NCBI RefSeq assembly: GCF_020921035.1 | Contig: NC_063155.1 | Location: 9,781,001 to 9,845,000 of the forward strand | Direction of reading: 5' to 3' | From: Rhodamnia argentea | Taxonomy: Eukaryota > Streptophyta > Magnoliopsida > Myrtales > Myrtaceae | Length of the DNA stretch: 64,000 nt | Part shown: positions 13,526-25,900 of the stretch, in pieces | How the letters are laid out: every line of letters begins with the position of its first letter | Numbering within the stretch: the first letter of the stretch is position 1 | Notes under the pieces: model-generated | Seen by the model: only the letters and a program-made list of their open reading frames with translations | Databases searched by the model: none | Told to the model about the DNA's origin: nothing | Translations under genes and position numbers: made by a program

Positions 13526-15518
13526 CGAGAACTGAATCGATCGGTCCAATTCCGTCATTTTCAAGATCCGATAGGCCAATTCCCGATTTTAAAACTTGAG
13601 AACTGATCCACTCTGGATCCTATCACCTCCGACTTCGGCCAAAGTCACATCACAGTGATTGGGTTCGGGTTGTCGACCATGTGGAGGATCTCCAGCCTCC
13701 CCATCATCATCTCCCCCTTGCCCCTCGAGAGGTCGACGTCCTATGCCCAGATTCTCGTATCACCGGTTGTCGTGTTGTAAACGGGGCAGCGGAAATAGGA
13801 AATCTTGAAAGACGATTACGAGTTTAGCACCTTGGTTTTTTTACGTCATATTCTAGTAAATCGTGAATTTGCCAACCTAAGTAAGGTGTGGGAAAATCGT
13901 CAATTTGAATAAATAATGCATCTTTTTTTTTTTTTTTTGGGGGGGGGTTACAACCGTACAAGCAACAGCTTGCTTTTAAGTTTTCTTTTTAATTTTTTAA
14001 TCTAATTTTAGATTTACCCCACCTCTTTTCCATACTTTTTGTTCGTCATTTTATCTAGAGATCATTTGTTATTCTATTTAGATTCAGATTCGGACTATGA
14101 AACGTCGCCAAGTTAATTTTTTATTATAGTTCATATTGAATTGTGAGTGTGGAAGCCGCCAAGGCTTTTTTTTTTCCCCTTTCGATTATTTAAAAAGGAA
14201 AAAGTTGTTATCTTTTTACTGTAAAATATAGCGACAATTAACGAAAGATAAAATTTTATCATTGATATATCAATTTGAAATTTTTAGTGATAAAAAAAAT
14301 TAATTTAGATAAATTTATCGTGAATATATCAATTGGGAATTTCCCTGATACTATTCATATTTAAAAAATAAAAAAATATTGTTATGCTCCATTGTAATTT
14401 CTCCTCGGACAAAGTAATTTTCTCTGGGTCGTTTCCCAAGGACAATGCCCAGTGGATGACGTGAGCCCCAAAAGAAAAAAAAAAAACCAAAAACCTTTGC
14501 AACTGAAGATTCGCCAACTGAAAACGATGTAACGGCGATGTCCTCCGGACCACGCTCCGCGTGTCGTCCATCTCATTCACTGCCCTCCACGTGTCCACTT
14601 CCGCGTTCTCTCCCGCCACCAGAAGCGACCACCCTGGACAAGGCAACACCAAAAATTCTTTTCCTAAGCTTTATCATTTTCACTTTTTTCTTAGACAAAA
14701 TGCAAATAGTAGTTGAATTTTTTAAGGCCCCAAGGGTAGATCCGGAAGTACGTTGAGCTTTGAACATCTTTAGAATGCAAATACAGATTTTCTTTTTCAA
14801 CTTTGACCTCGCTCGCCTTTCATAATCTCGAAAATGTCCCCACTTCACTCAACCTACCCATAAAAAGTTTAGGCCACGGGCGAGACCAAACCTAACGACT
14901 GGCAAAATATTGGCTCGATGGGCGATGGCGGCTAAGTCCCACTATCATGCTTCTTAATGTATTCTTTATATATACTTTACCAAACACAATTAGGATTTCG
15001 AAAGACCTCTTTAATTGAAAGGTCTTTGAATTTTTTCAAAGGTTTTCTCCGAAATCGAATCAACCGCACCCTTTTGAGGTAATGGAACTAGACCATGAAT
15101 TATGAATCTTTTTCCTTAAACTATGAATACAAATCAACAGTTAAAACCCTTTTTCTTCGGGTCCTTCCTCTCCTTTTCAAGAATCGTGACACAGGCCGAG
15201 CCGTCGTTTCGTGGGTCGGACTACTCGTCTTTCGTCGATTTGAAAGGTTTTCGAGCGGTTGTGTAATTCCAAAAGGGGAAGCAACCGTCACGGGTCTCGG
15301 GTTGCAAATTTGCAATTTTCACATTGGACCAAGAGCCGTGCCCACGTTATCTACTAGCCCCCAGCAATCCACACGTGTCGCTTCGGCCGTCCCTCTTTTG
15401 TCCTCATCCTTTATTTTCAGGTATCAAATAAAACCCAAACCCCGTGAAATTTTCTATTTTAGGAATCCCAACATGAAAGACAATTATGAGTGGCGACCAC
15501 CACGAGCTAGTAATATTA
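13526..15518. other. Intergenic, no gene seen
   Basis: AT-rich DNA with a T-run and G-run at about 13923-13947. The open frames at 14329-14848 and 15095-15547 show no family similarity and consist of low-complexity sequence. No RNA gene was recognised. Confidence 0.55.
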
Positions 15519-15702
15519 GTCTCCATGTTTTGTTTTGTGCAAAATAAATGATTTGAATTTTCATCATCCATGAAAATGTTCAAATAAAAATTAATATCGA
15601 TAATGAAAATATCTTCTATTGATTTGTTGTTTCAAGCGATACTAATGCTATTTTTTAGCAAATACTTTTCAAAGTTACTCATTTTTCGTAAAATAGATGA
15701 GG
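15519..15702. mobile_element. Small TIR element, family 1 copy C (shortened)
   Basis: It begins CTCCATGTTTTGTTTTGTGC followed by AAAATAAATGATTTG and ends CTCATTTTTCGTAAAATAG, the degenerate inverted ends of the family. The CTTACAAA-type interior block of copies A and D is lost, making this copy about 60 bases shorter. Confidence 0.45.
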
Positions 15703-16854
15703 TTCCATTCTTTGAAGGATGTCAATTTGGTTGCAAGAGATTCCGGTCAGGAAGGGATCTTAGGAGGTTACAGGGGAAGGTGGGGCGACTTGTCATAGGA
15801 GTAGGAATGAGCTATAAAATAGTGTATGAGTTGTAACTAGCTAAATTAGAGGTTATGCCTTTTTAAGAGTCTTTCCTCTTTCTCTCTTTATATATATATA
15901 TATACAAATATAAAAGAAAAAACATTTTTTCCTCTAAAACTCTATGCGTTAAGAATAGGTCCACGTGGCGTTTTTGATTAACTGAAAAGCAGGAATTAGG
16001 AGTAGAACTCAGTGACTTTTGACCAAGACAAGTTCACGGATACTCGTGACTTACAAAAGAAGGAAATCAAGATGGCGGGGACGCCACTTTAGTTCATACG
16101 GATTCTTATTTGTTTACAGAAGAGATAGAATTCTCACACGCGAGTTAGACCAAAGCATGAAAGTCGACGATGTTAGGATATCTAAGCTATTAACAATGAA
16201 AGAAATTCACCACTACAATAACTTTTGACGCATATTTAACAAATATATCTATCGTATATATGGGCAAAATCTATCATATGAAATTTTACCAAAGATCCCT
16301 TTCCACAAGCTAAAACATGGACGATCTTCGCGTCAACTAGTGAATTGAAGTGACATGTCAAAATTACATAATCAATCTTAAACTTACCGTACATATATCA
16401 ATTCGGCTTGCAACTTTTTAATCCCACCAGTTTAATTCTAAATATTTGCACAAAGTTTTAATTTAATCTTTCGGGTGGATATTCTTGCCGATCGTCCTAC
16501 ATGACAAACCATCACGTCGCCAGTTTTCAGAAAAGATTGGGTGAAAGGATTATATTAAAATGTTGTGCGAAGGTTCACTACTAAATTGATAAAATTGAAA
16601 ATTTCAAGATCGAATTGTTTGCGATCATTTGAAAAGTTTCCCCAAACCACGATCTCTAACTCGACTTGGACGGGAGTGCAATTTCAGAAAATCTTAAAAA
16701 GAGAATTCCGTGAATTGCAAGGAACTCAAGTTGATTGTCGGTATCCAAGCCTCGCCCTATGTCGCCTAAAAACGGAAATTTCCAAAATCCCCCACCAATC
16801 CTCGGGATGTGCCACCCCGTGTGGGCCCGCACCCGCTTGATCCCCTTCCCTCCA
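15703..16854. other. Intergenic upstream of the PB1 gene
   Basis: A (TA)n tract lies at about 15890-15905. No credible gene is seen. The GC-richer part from about 16780 on is the promoter-proximal region of the gene starting at 16957. Confidence 0.5.
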
Positions 16855-16862
16855 TATAAATA
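16855..16862 (+). promoter_or_regulatory. TATA box of the PB1 gene
   Basis: TATAAATA stands about 100 bases before the start codon in a C-rich context, followed by CCGCCTCCCACTCTC. Transcription would begin near 16890, giving a leader of about 65 bases. Confidence 0.7.
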
Positions 16863-16956
16863 ACCGCCTCCCACTCTCGAGCGAACGCCACACACGCACT
16901 TCACAGCAGAGGACTTTTCCCCCCCCGGCGCGCCCGACAGATTCTTCCCCGCGAAG

Positions 16957-17697
16957 ATGGTGAATCAGGAGACCGGATCGCACCGGAGCTCGACCGCTAC
17001 GTTGAAGTTCCTCTGCAGCTACGGCGGCAAAATACTCCCCCGCAGGCCCGACGGTAGGCTCCGCTACGTCGGAGGCCTCACCAGAATCCTCGCCGTCGAT
17101 CGCTCCGTCTCTTGCGCCGGTGCGTAGCCCCCTCGCTTCCACCTCTGTTTCTGTTCCGACGTTGCTTTTTCCCGTGGAGTCTTGGTTTTTTTGTCGGTGC
17201 TTGGTTGGTAAAGCCTTAAAATATCTGCGGTTGCAGAGCTGATGGTGAAGCTCGTCGAGTTTTGCGGCTTCTCCGTCGCGCCGAAGTGCGAGTTGCCAGG
17301 CGGCGACTTGGAGACTCTGGTCTCTATCAAGTCCGACGAGGATTTGGCCAACCTGATCGAGGAATACGACGAGGCTTCGCTGAGATCGAGATCTTCTTCA
17401 TCTTCTCCGGGCGCGCCGTTCAAGATCAGAGCCGTCCTCTTCGAGCCGAGATCGGGCGAGCAAGCGTCTCCGCCTCCATCACCGTCTCCGTCCGCCGCGT
17501 CCAGCCTCAGCTCCTCTCCTCACGAGTCGCCGAGGCGCAGAATCGGCGAGCGGAGCTTCTCGCCGAGGATCGTGGCCGGCGTGGGGTGCCGCAGCGGGTC
17601 ACCAATGATCGGTCACCACTGCAACTTCTACGGTCCTGGACAGCCTAGAGTTCCCTGCGCTGCTGCTGTTCACTGTCGCCGCAATTACTGCCAATAA
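16957..17697 (+). CDS. Octicosapeptide/Phox/Bem1p (PB1) domain protein
   Basis: Two exons (16957-17119 and 17237-17697) join in phase to encode 207 aa. The PB1 domain spans about residues 10-125. The lysine strand is ATLKFLCSYGGKILPRRPDG, followed by LRYVGG, then the acidic OPCA-like segment TLVSIKSDEDLANLIEEYD. The rest is a Ser/Pro-rich tail. PB1 domains mediate protein-protein binding, and the short plant members have no known enzymatic activity. It is divergent from the helicase gene (minus) to its left. From memory the Arabidopsis pair At5g63120/At5g63130 has the same two families side by side. The start is the first ATG after the TATA box. Confidence 0.9.
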
Positions 17698-18631
17698 GAA
17701 AGCAGGTCTCTCGTCTCGTAACAGCAGGAGTAGGGCCATGAAAATCGAGAAAATTACTGTTCGACACCAGTAGGAAATTAGAGATCTTACAGAATTAGGG
17801 ACGGAACAGGGATGACGCCGATGGAGCCTAAGATTTGGTTTTGGAGCCCTTTGTGCTTGTAGAGACTACCTTTTTCACGTACGGATACGGATACGGATAC
17901 GGATACGGATATCATAGTCGTAGATCAATTGGACCAAATCCGTCACGACCGCATTGACGACAAATTCCCCCAACCTGTACATGGAGAAAATGTTTGTGCG
18001 TGGCAGACGTTGTCCCCCAGAGTTGGGTATGTATTCCCTTATCCTTTTAGCTTTAACCGTTGCCCTCCATTGATCTTTAGAACATGACGTATCCTTTTTC
18101 TCGCAAACATCTAAATCGAGATCCGACAGGCGAAGTGACTCTTAGTTCTTACCGGCGACCAAAATGCAATAACTCTAACTTAAAGCGTTGCGGCTTCTAA
18201 GATTCGCATTTGCGCATCCGTAGCCAAATCGAATCTTCACGAAGCTATAATTTGCGACGAAGTATCTGTGACAATAGCGAGCGAATGAGAATCTATGCAT
18301 AAATCCGATGCTGATTGTGAATCAAAACAAAGACAAACTCATGTGGAACTCCTAAGGCAGCGGTCAAGAGGAATCGCCGACTTTCGGCCGCCAGTTCTCC
18401 GCCGTGTCCATTGTTTAATCAAAGAAATCGAAAGCATCCCCCAATGCTATTTTTCATGGTGTCCAAATATAAAAGGAATGCAGCCAAGGTGCCACACTAT
18501 GTTTCACTCAATAAAGAAAAAGGAAAAAAAGTTATTTTTATGTTACTTGTGAATGAGAGTGAAGCTATGTTTGACCCGGCAAAAACATATTCTCTTTATA
18601 TTAATTGTGAAATAGTGTGACAAAAAAGGGA
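17698..18631. other. 3' flank of PB1 gene and intergenic
   Basis: It contains the hexamer repeat at 17881 and otherwise no gene. The short open frames at 18295-18620 have no similarity to known families. Confidence 0.55.
17881..17912. repeat. (ACGGAT)5 hexanucleotide microsatellite
   Basis: Five perfect ACGGAT units follow the PB1 stop codon by about 185 bases, probably in the 3' untranslated region. They are likely polymorphic. Confidence 0.9.
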
Positions 18632-18951
18632 GGATTACAAAAAAAAAAGTCCTAAATCTATAGTAATTGTGCTAATTCATTCATAAATCTTTTTATTTGT
18701 CAATTCAGTCATAAACCTTTTGTATTTGTGCAAATTTAGTTCATCCGACCAATTGAAAAAATATTATTAAAAATTGTCACGCTAGCGATTTCGAGTTAAA
18801 ATTGATCGGATGGAGTGAACTAGCACAAACACAAGATGGTTAGGATTGAATTGGCACAAATGCACAAAATTTATGACTGAAGTGGCAAAAAAAGTTTAGA
18901 ACTGAAATGACATAATTGTAATAGATTGGAGAATTTTTTTTTTTTTTTATG
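18632..18951. mobile_element. Inverted-repeat (foldback) element
   Basis: The two halves are reverse complements: AATTGTGCTAATTCATTC ... TTTAGTTCATCCGACCAATT against AATTGATCGGATGGAGTGAA ... TGACATAATTGTAA. The arms are about 130 bases around a short loop with ATTATTAAAAATTGTCACG. There is no coding capacity. It is a non-autonomous palindromic element, and a single arm of the same family lies at 12593. Confidence 0.7.
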
Positions 18952-19110
18952 ATTTTCTCCTACGACAAATGACCTCAAGCTCCGATCAATTAGTTAGTTT
19001 AGCCAAGCAAGTGGGATTGGGATGGCTCTTGTCATGCCTAAATACCCTTGACTAAAGTTTCTTTCTTACGGGCGGAAATTGAAACATAAATTTGTTCACG
19101 GGCTTCATTT

Positions 19111-19314
19111 GTTTCGCGAAAAATGATTGATTTAAGAACTACGCTCTTATAAATGATCTTTTGTAGCGCTTACAAAAATGAAGCAATGAACAATGTTTTT
19201 ATTGTCAGCAAAAATATTTAGACACGAATTGTTTTGCATTTCTCAATTATTTCAAGCTGCACAAGCATAATTATTTTTTGGGAAGATGTTTTTCAAATTA
19301 TTTATTTTTCAAAC
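19111..19314. mobile_element. Small TIR element, family 1 copy D
   Basis: It begins GTTTCGCGAAAAATGATTG, the clearest left end of the family, and ends TTATTTTTCAAAC. The interior shows GTAGCGCTTACAAAAATGAA and AAAATATTTAGACACGAATT, close to copy A. It lies only about 60 bases from the Mutator-like element. Confidence 0.5.
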
Positions 19315-19372
19315 TTTTGAAGAAACTTAAAACGGCACCTTCCCCTCCCCCTCCCCCCTCTCTTTAAAATCA

Positions 19373-21294
19373 TAACTAGAAGGGAAAATTTCAAATAAGG
19401 GCCTGAAGTGCTTTCGTTTTTTCAAATAAGAGCCTCAAGTACACCTTGCTTTGAATAAGGGCCTAAAATGCCATTCTTGTTTCAAAAAAGGGCCTGACTC
19501 AAGGGCATTTCCGTCTTTTGTTTTTTTTTTGAATTTTTTCCATTTTTCAGTTTTCCTCTCTTACTTTTCTTTTCTTTTTTTGCTGCTAAGCCAAGCTTCG
19601 ATCTGTTCTTTCCTCCAAAAGCCTCTGTTCCACTTCCTCTCCCTCCTCTTCCATCGCCTTCGCCACCCCGCGCCCTCTTCTTTTCTCCGACCGCAAGCCT
19701 TATTTTCCTCCCGGACTCACCCTCGAACCCTCCAGACTCGCCTCGCTGGAGCTGACGACAACCTCGATGCAGTCCCACCCAACCCGGAAGCAGCCTTGGC
19801 TAGCTCCCCTCCTCCGTTTGGTCATTTCAGTTTTGAGTACTTCACGTTTGCAGCGATCTCTAAAGACCCTCTCCCTCCCCGCCCATCGCCGGCCTCAGGC
19901 TTGGGCAAGGGCTGCCCTCGAGAGGAAAGCTCTCCTGATCAACGAACACGGTGTTGCCACCGTCAAACGTAGGAGGGGGGCTAGCGGAGGCTGCTTCGTG
20001 GCTGCGGGGGACTACGTTGAGGCCATCATCATAAGCATAAATTAGGGCAATCACTCGAAGATTCACGCGTAATCCGTCTAGAAGGGGGTTCCAGATGGGG
20101 CGAGTGTAAACCAGTTGGAGATGAACTGCGGTGTGCGGAGGGGTTGCGGTGTAAGCCAGCTTCATGCCGAGCGTGTGGGTTGGATTGCATGGCTCGCAAC
20201 TAAAGAAGACTGCGCAAATTATTGACGTCAAGCACAGTGATTATGGGCATTGCGGATCACTTCTTGAGGATTTGGGGGATTTGGTTATGACAATCGAGTC
20301 ATTATCTCTCGATCCTTTGCGAGTGATGTACGGAAAAGTAGTCTAATCTTCGGTTCCTTCCTCCTCCTCGCGGTCGTCTGTTCGGTCGCAGCAACCAAAC
20401 TCATCCGGTTTGTCTCTGACGGCGTCCTTCCCCACGACTTGAGTTCTCTATACTCCCGATCGTCGATCGTACCTTCCACACCGAGCACAAGGCCAACCAG
20501 AACATCTCTCTCGACCTCTCCGCTCAGCTCGTGCTTGCTGGCACAAACATTCTCGTCTCGGCTGAAAACATAGCAGAGAAAGACCAAGAGAGTAGAACCG
20601 GGCCAAGAAACGAGCGAGAACAAAAAGCAGAGCTCTGGGCAGAGGGAGGCTCGCGATAGAAGCTCTCTCGATCTTGACAGAAAAATCGGAGAAAGGGGAG
20701 CAACGCAAAGCAGAAAAGAGAGGGGGTCTGGGTCGCAAAAGGAAAACGCCGAAACAAGAGACTCTTCATTCTCGCTCGTGCGCGCCACGCCTGACCAGTC
20801 GTCTCTATTGATACTGTCCGATGACCTTCGGCCGACATGCTTTCGCACCAGAGGAACTCGTCTTTGGGGGGCTCGGGGGTTAAACCGAGAAAGAAAGCCT
20901 AAAAAGCTCGTGAGTGAGCTAGAGCAGACCGACGAGGACTTCGTGGGGTGAGGCCGGGAGGAAAATAAAGCTTGCGGTTGGAGAAGAGAGGAGGGCGCGG
21001 GGTGGTGAAGGAGATGGAAAAGGAGGGAGAGGAAGGGGAGCAGCAGCTTTTAGAGGAAAGAACAGATCGAAGCTTGGCTTAGCAGCAAAAGGACGAAAAA
21101 AAGAAAAGAAAAGTAAGAGAGGAAAACTGAAAAAAAGGGAAAAATTCAAAAAAACCTAAACGGATGAAAATGCCCTTGAGTCAGACCCTTTTGAAACAAG
21201 GAGGGCCCTTATTTGAAACAAAATGCACTTGAGACCTTTATTTGAAAAAAGGGAGGCACTTGATGCCCTTATTTGGAATTTTCCCTAACTAGAA
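19373..21294. mobile_element. Mutator-like element (MULE), non-autonomous, with 9-bp TSDs
   Basis: The element proper is 19382-21285. Its ends GGGAAAATTTCAAATAAGGG and (reverse complement) GGGAAAATTCCAAATAAGGG start terminal inverted repeats of about 345 bases, up to near 19730 and from near 20941. The nine bases TAACTAGAA occur directly on both sides (19373-19381, 21286-21294), the hallmark of Mutator insertion. The inner 1.2 kb is GC-rich and contains no recognisable transposase. Open frames inside (187 aa minus at 20285-20848; 123 aa minus at 19860-20231) have no family I know. It may be a Pack-MULE carrying host sequence, but the origin of the cargo is unknown. Confidence 0.9.
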
Positions 21295-21452
21295 AGCACC
21301 GAACGAAATACATTAGTTAGGCAATCTCGTTGGTAGATGGTCTCGATAGTAGACTAGACCGTGGGTTTACTAACAACCTTGGCCAAGTGCGGGGGTTTGA
21401 CCAAAAATGGAAAATGTTCGATGCTGATAATTGAGCCTAGCACCGACTCGAG

Positions 21453-21898
21453 AATCAATATATAACTTTGGCGAAAAGGCTTTAAATGAAATGGGCCGAC
21501 GCCAATTGGTTGAGCCTTAACCTTGGCTCGACGAATTATTATATATTTTTTCAAAACGAACAAATATGAGTATAGATAGAGTTCGACTATTTGGTTTAGG
21601 CGCATAACCACAACAAAGTAAATAAAAAATGTGAGAGAGAAAAAAATCGAGACATAAAGTTTGTCTTGGCTCATCAATCAATATATAACTTTGGCGAAAG
21701 GCTTTAAATGAAATGGGCCGACCCCAATTGTCTGAGCCTTAACCTTGGCTCGACGAATTATTATATATTTTTTCAAAACGAGCAAATATGAGTATAGATA
21801 GAGTTCGACTATTTGGTTTAGACGCATAACCACAACGAAGTAAATAAAAAATGTGAGAAAGAAAAAAATCGAGACATAAAGTTTGTCTTGGCTCATCC
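21453..21898. repeat. 223-bp near-identical tandem duplication
   Basis: Unit 1 starts at 21453 and unit 2 at 21676, both with AATCAATATATAACTTTGGC. The copies differ at only a handful of positions, so the duplication is recent. The unit includes the first part of an LTR-like sequence and its flank. Confidence 0.9.
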
Positions 21899-22165
21899 TT
21901 AAATTTAAATTGCATCTAATAGATGATTCCATTATAATTAGCACTTCCCATCTTTATATCACAACTCTCAATTATAAGATAATGAGATTATATAAAATTA
22001 ATAGCTATTCATGGCTCAACCCTAAACTATCAATAAATTACGGCCTTAAATCATAAAACCCTTTTATGTACATGAGGCACTGCTCTCTATAACCCCCGCT
22101 CACTCACGGAGAAGCGGAGCCTCATGCTTTTCTATCGATAAAAGTATAAATCACCCCCTAATTAC
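21811..22165. mobile_element. Diverged solo LTR related to the copia element at 1129-5552
   Basis: The order of short words matches the copia LTRs: GAGACAT, TTCCATTATAATTAG, GCTATTCATGGCTCAA, TTACGGCCTTAAATCATAAA, then a G/C-rich GGCACTGCTC and CACCCCCTAA. No internal copia sequence flanks it, so it is a relic or solo LTR of the same or a sister family. The exact ends are uncertain. Confidence 0.6.
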
Positions 22166-22984
22166 TACTACCAGCTTGATGAGTCGAATTCCAATTAATG
22201 TACCACGGCACGAAGCATCGCTCTTTGCCTTCTCAACAACCAAAATCAACATCCGACATTGACTTCGAACGTTAAATTCCTCATCTTATCCAAACGAAGG
22301 GAAAAGCGCGACCACCTTTGTGGGAAATTCGTGTCCTTCACGAAACATGGCTTGTGATCTGACGCGAACGAGATCAGAAACACACGCCACACCACACCAG
22401 GAGAGCCCAAGGAGCCCCGCTCTACTTTACCGTAGACATTAACGGCAGTTTATGACCGCCGCATCAATCCTCGTAAATGGTCGAATCTAAAGCCACTCTA
22501 GTCTAAAAACAAGGCTGCTTACGCCACAACCAAATCTCGTTTCCTCTGACAATTCTGACATAGAATCTCCTGGAAAATGTGTAGGAAACGGAGAAATCAC
22601 CGTCTCTTTCGCTGTTTTTCAAGAAGTGGAGATGGGAAAATCTTCAAGAAACTGAAGGCTTGAGCTAAGAAAAACCGTCTTCCAGAAGGAGTCGTCCCTC
22701 CTTGACATCACCGAAGCGCTCGAATCGAACCGCCTTGCTTTCTCTTTAATGCACTTTTCGATGTGTTTTCGCTCTCATCGCCTTCGTGTCTGCTTCTCTA
22801 GCGTCCACGTTTCTTCGTCCATGGCTCTATTTCTACTCTTCTTCTTCTCCTTCTTCTCATCTCTCATCCACCACCACCGCCAACGACGGCGAGGGCAGGA
22901 ACGCACACCCACATTTCATATCCGAAGGCAGTAACAAACCCGCTTGAGATCTCGGAGACTCGTCCAAGCTCGGTTCTTTTTGCA
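22166..22984. other. Upstream region of the C2-GRAM gene
   Basis: No separate gene is seen. The last 250 bases are pyrimidine-rich (CTTCTTCTTCTCC) and likely contain the promoter and 5' leader. I could not pick a convincing TATA box. Confidence 0.5.
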
Positions 22985-25900
22985 ATGAGGCTGTACGTGT
23001 ACGTGTTGGAGGCAAAGGGACTGCCCGTGAAGGACTCGTACGTGAACGTCCAGGTCGGGAAGCTCAAGTCCAAGACTAGGATCGTGGAGCGCACCAAGAA
23101 CCCGTGGTGGAACGAGGAGTTCGTGTTCCGGGTGCATGATTGCGAGGAGGAGGTGATCCTGTCCGTCTATCACCACGAGGACAGCCACGGGCTCTTCAGT
23201 TCATCAGGGGAATTGCTAGGTCGGGTCAAGATTCCGGTCTGGTCCGTCGCCAACGAGGACAACCGGATATTGCCACCGACGTGGTTCTCCGTCGGGCAGC
23301 CTAAGGCGGGGAAGTTCATACGAAAAGATTGCGGTTAGTGTGCACAGTCATTCTAATTTGCAAATTACCTAGTCATTCTGCTGTTTCTTGTCCTATCCTG
23401 TCTGATCAAAACAGTAATGTGCATGCCATGACCCTCTGTCTTGCTTGCATATATTCTCTATCAAGTATCAGCTCCTAGATGAACAAATGTTTCATGCTGT
23501 TACTCCGAATTCGTGTTTGGGCAAATTGTTAAAGCTGTTCTTTGAGCAACTTGTGTTTATGCGGATGTTGAGGAGAGCAATGGGTGATTAGAGGAAAATT
23601 ACTGCATATTACTGTTGCCTGACTGACAAAGATAATTTACTGAACTGGGGAATGGCCGATCGTCCAGGACGAGAACTAGTTTATGTGATGATGGTTCTTC
23701 AAGGAGACAGAATTCTTCAGACAATTTGGAACTAGGAAGTAGATGACCTCGCTGGTCAGGTTATGTAAAGGTTGAGCAACTGGGTCTGTGTCCTCCAGAC
23801 AGCATTTGAATCTTCAGCAACTTATTTCTCTCCTCTTGAAAACCATGGGGAACCTTTCTGGAGATACCTAAATTTTACTGCTAAAATGTCCCCTCATGGA
23901 TTTATCCAAGTTGTGTTGTTTTCTCTGGATCCCAGTCCAAATGACCTATGTTGTTCTTGCATAATTAGTACTGTGAGGCATTTTGGATATGGATTATACA
24001 TGCGATGGCATGAGTTGTTTCATTAATTTACCAAGCAGCTGAAATCATTATAGAACGCTGTGACCAGAATTTCCTTTCACACATCAATACTTTCTTTATT
24101 TGGTGCTAAATTTGGAAACTACGCTTTGTGGAATGCTGCCATTGGGCTCCTTTTGTTTTTGTCTCTCGGCTTCCATCGTAAATGTGATATTTATCTTGAT
24201 CCTTCAATACATTTGTCACTTAAGATTTGGTGCCATCGTCCATTCAAACTTGTAAAGTTGTCTGGCCAGGGGGGGAAAGTAATTTTTAAAGTCTGATCCA
24301 CCACACAATGCAGGGAAGATACTCGTATCAATTTCTTTGCATGGTAGTCTCCAGGACACATCTTCCGACAATCCGCTCCTTCCCAGTTCCAATGTCAACT
24401 GCAATCAGGCCGAAGAAGAAACAGATTTAGCTAAATCTCAAGCTCAGAAGATACACGATGGGAAACATTGGATGAAGGCTATCGCGAATCGTTTAGAGAG
24501 AATCTTTGCCAAACATGAGGATGTGTCAGAAACTTGTGCCTCATCGGAAGCATGTGGCACTCCATCATATTATGAGGATTGTGTGGAAAAACAACACCCT
24601 GATTACATCTTTGAAGAAGCTATTGGGATGATAAAGTCGAGGGATGGCCAAGAAGAATTGCCTGAAGATCTTCAAGGAGGCATTCTGTTCGATCAGATCT
24701 ATGCCGTACGTCCACATGACTTGAACAGTTTTCTCTTTGCACCAGACTCTAAGTTCAGGAGAGACCTGGCTAACTTGGAGGGAACAACAAATTTAGAAGA
24801 GGAGCCGTGGACTTTGAAACAAGAGGAAGATCCACCACTTTTAACACGAACAGTTTCCTATAATAAGGCCGCCACAAAGTTAATCAAGGCTGTAAAAGCG
24901 AGCGAGCAACAATTTTACCTCAAAGCAGATGGAAAAAACTTCGCTGTCTTTGTAGAGGTAAGCACTCCCGAGGTTCCCTATGGGAATATGTTCAAAGTGG
25001 AGTTGCTTTACAAGATAATGCCTGGACCAGAAGAAAGATCAGGAGAGGAGTCCTCACGTCTTATAATCTCTTGGAGGGTTAATTTCCACCAGAACACCAT
25101 GATGAGAGGTATGATTGAAGGAGGTGCTCGTCAGGGTCTAAAGGACAGTTTTTATCATTTTGAGAACTTACTGGCTCAAAGTTTTAGGATACTCGGTTCT
25201 GCAGAGCCGTCTAACAGAGATCAGATCATTGCATCTCTGGAAAATGAACAGCAGTCGGATTGGCAATTGGCTACCAAACACTTCTGCAATTTTACCATGC
25301 TTTCCACCTTTTGTATGGTTGTGTATGTGATTATGCACATTCTACTTTGCAAGCCTAGTGAACCGCGGGGCTTGGAATTCCTAGGTATTGATTTGCCAGA
25401 TAGCCTTGGAGAGCTCATTGCATGCGCAATAATAACCATCCAGGTGGAACGTGTTTTCTACATGGCTTCACATTTTGCGCAAGCCAGGTTGCAGAGAGGT
25501 ATGTGCTTCATAATATTTCAAGCACACTTTTTAACTCCGCTTTGACTCTGAATGATTAAGCTGTCCTAACTAGCACGGGCTTATGTTTTTGTTAGGTGGT
25601 GATCATGGCGTCAAGGCCCAAGGCGACGGATGGATTCTTACTGTAGCTTTGATAGAAGGGACGAACATGGCATCGCTGGCTTCAACGGGATATTCTGATC
25701 CATATGTGGTTTTTACATGCAATGGGAGAACAAAGACGAGTTCTGTTAAGCTCCAGACTTGTGATCCTCAATGGAATGGTGAGACCCTTTATTGTACAGG
25801 TCCGTTTGTGTTTCGATCATATCATGGGCTAAAAACAAGGCCTTTGGATGCATCTTCTGCAGAAATAGTGGAGTTTGATGCTATGGAAGAACCACCTTCA

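Noticed and set aside
20285..20848. 187-codon minus-strand frame inside the Mutator-like element as a gene
   Set aside because: No recognisable domain or splice structure. It could be captured sequence, so it is noted under the element and not called as a gene.
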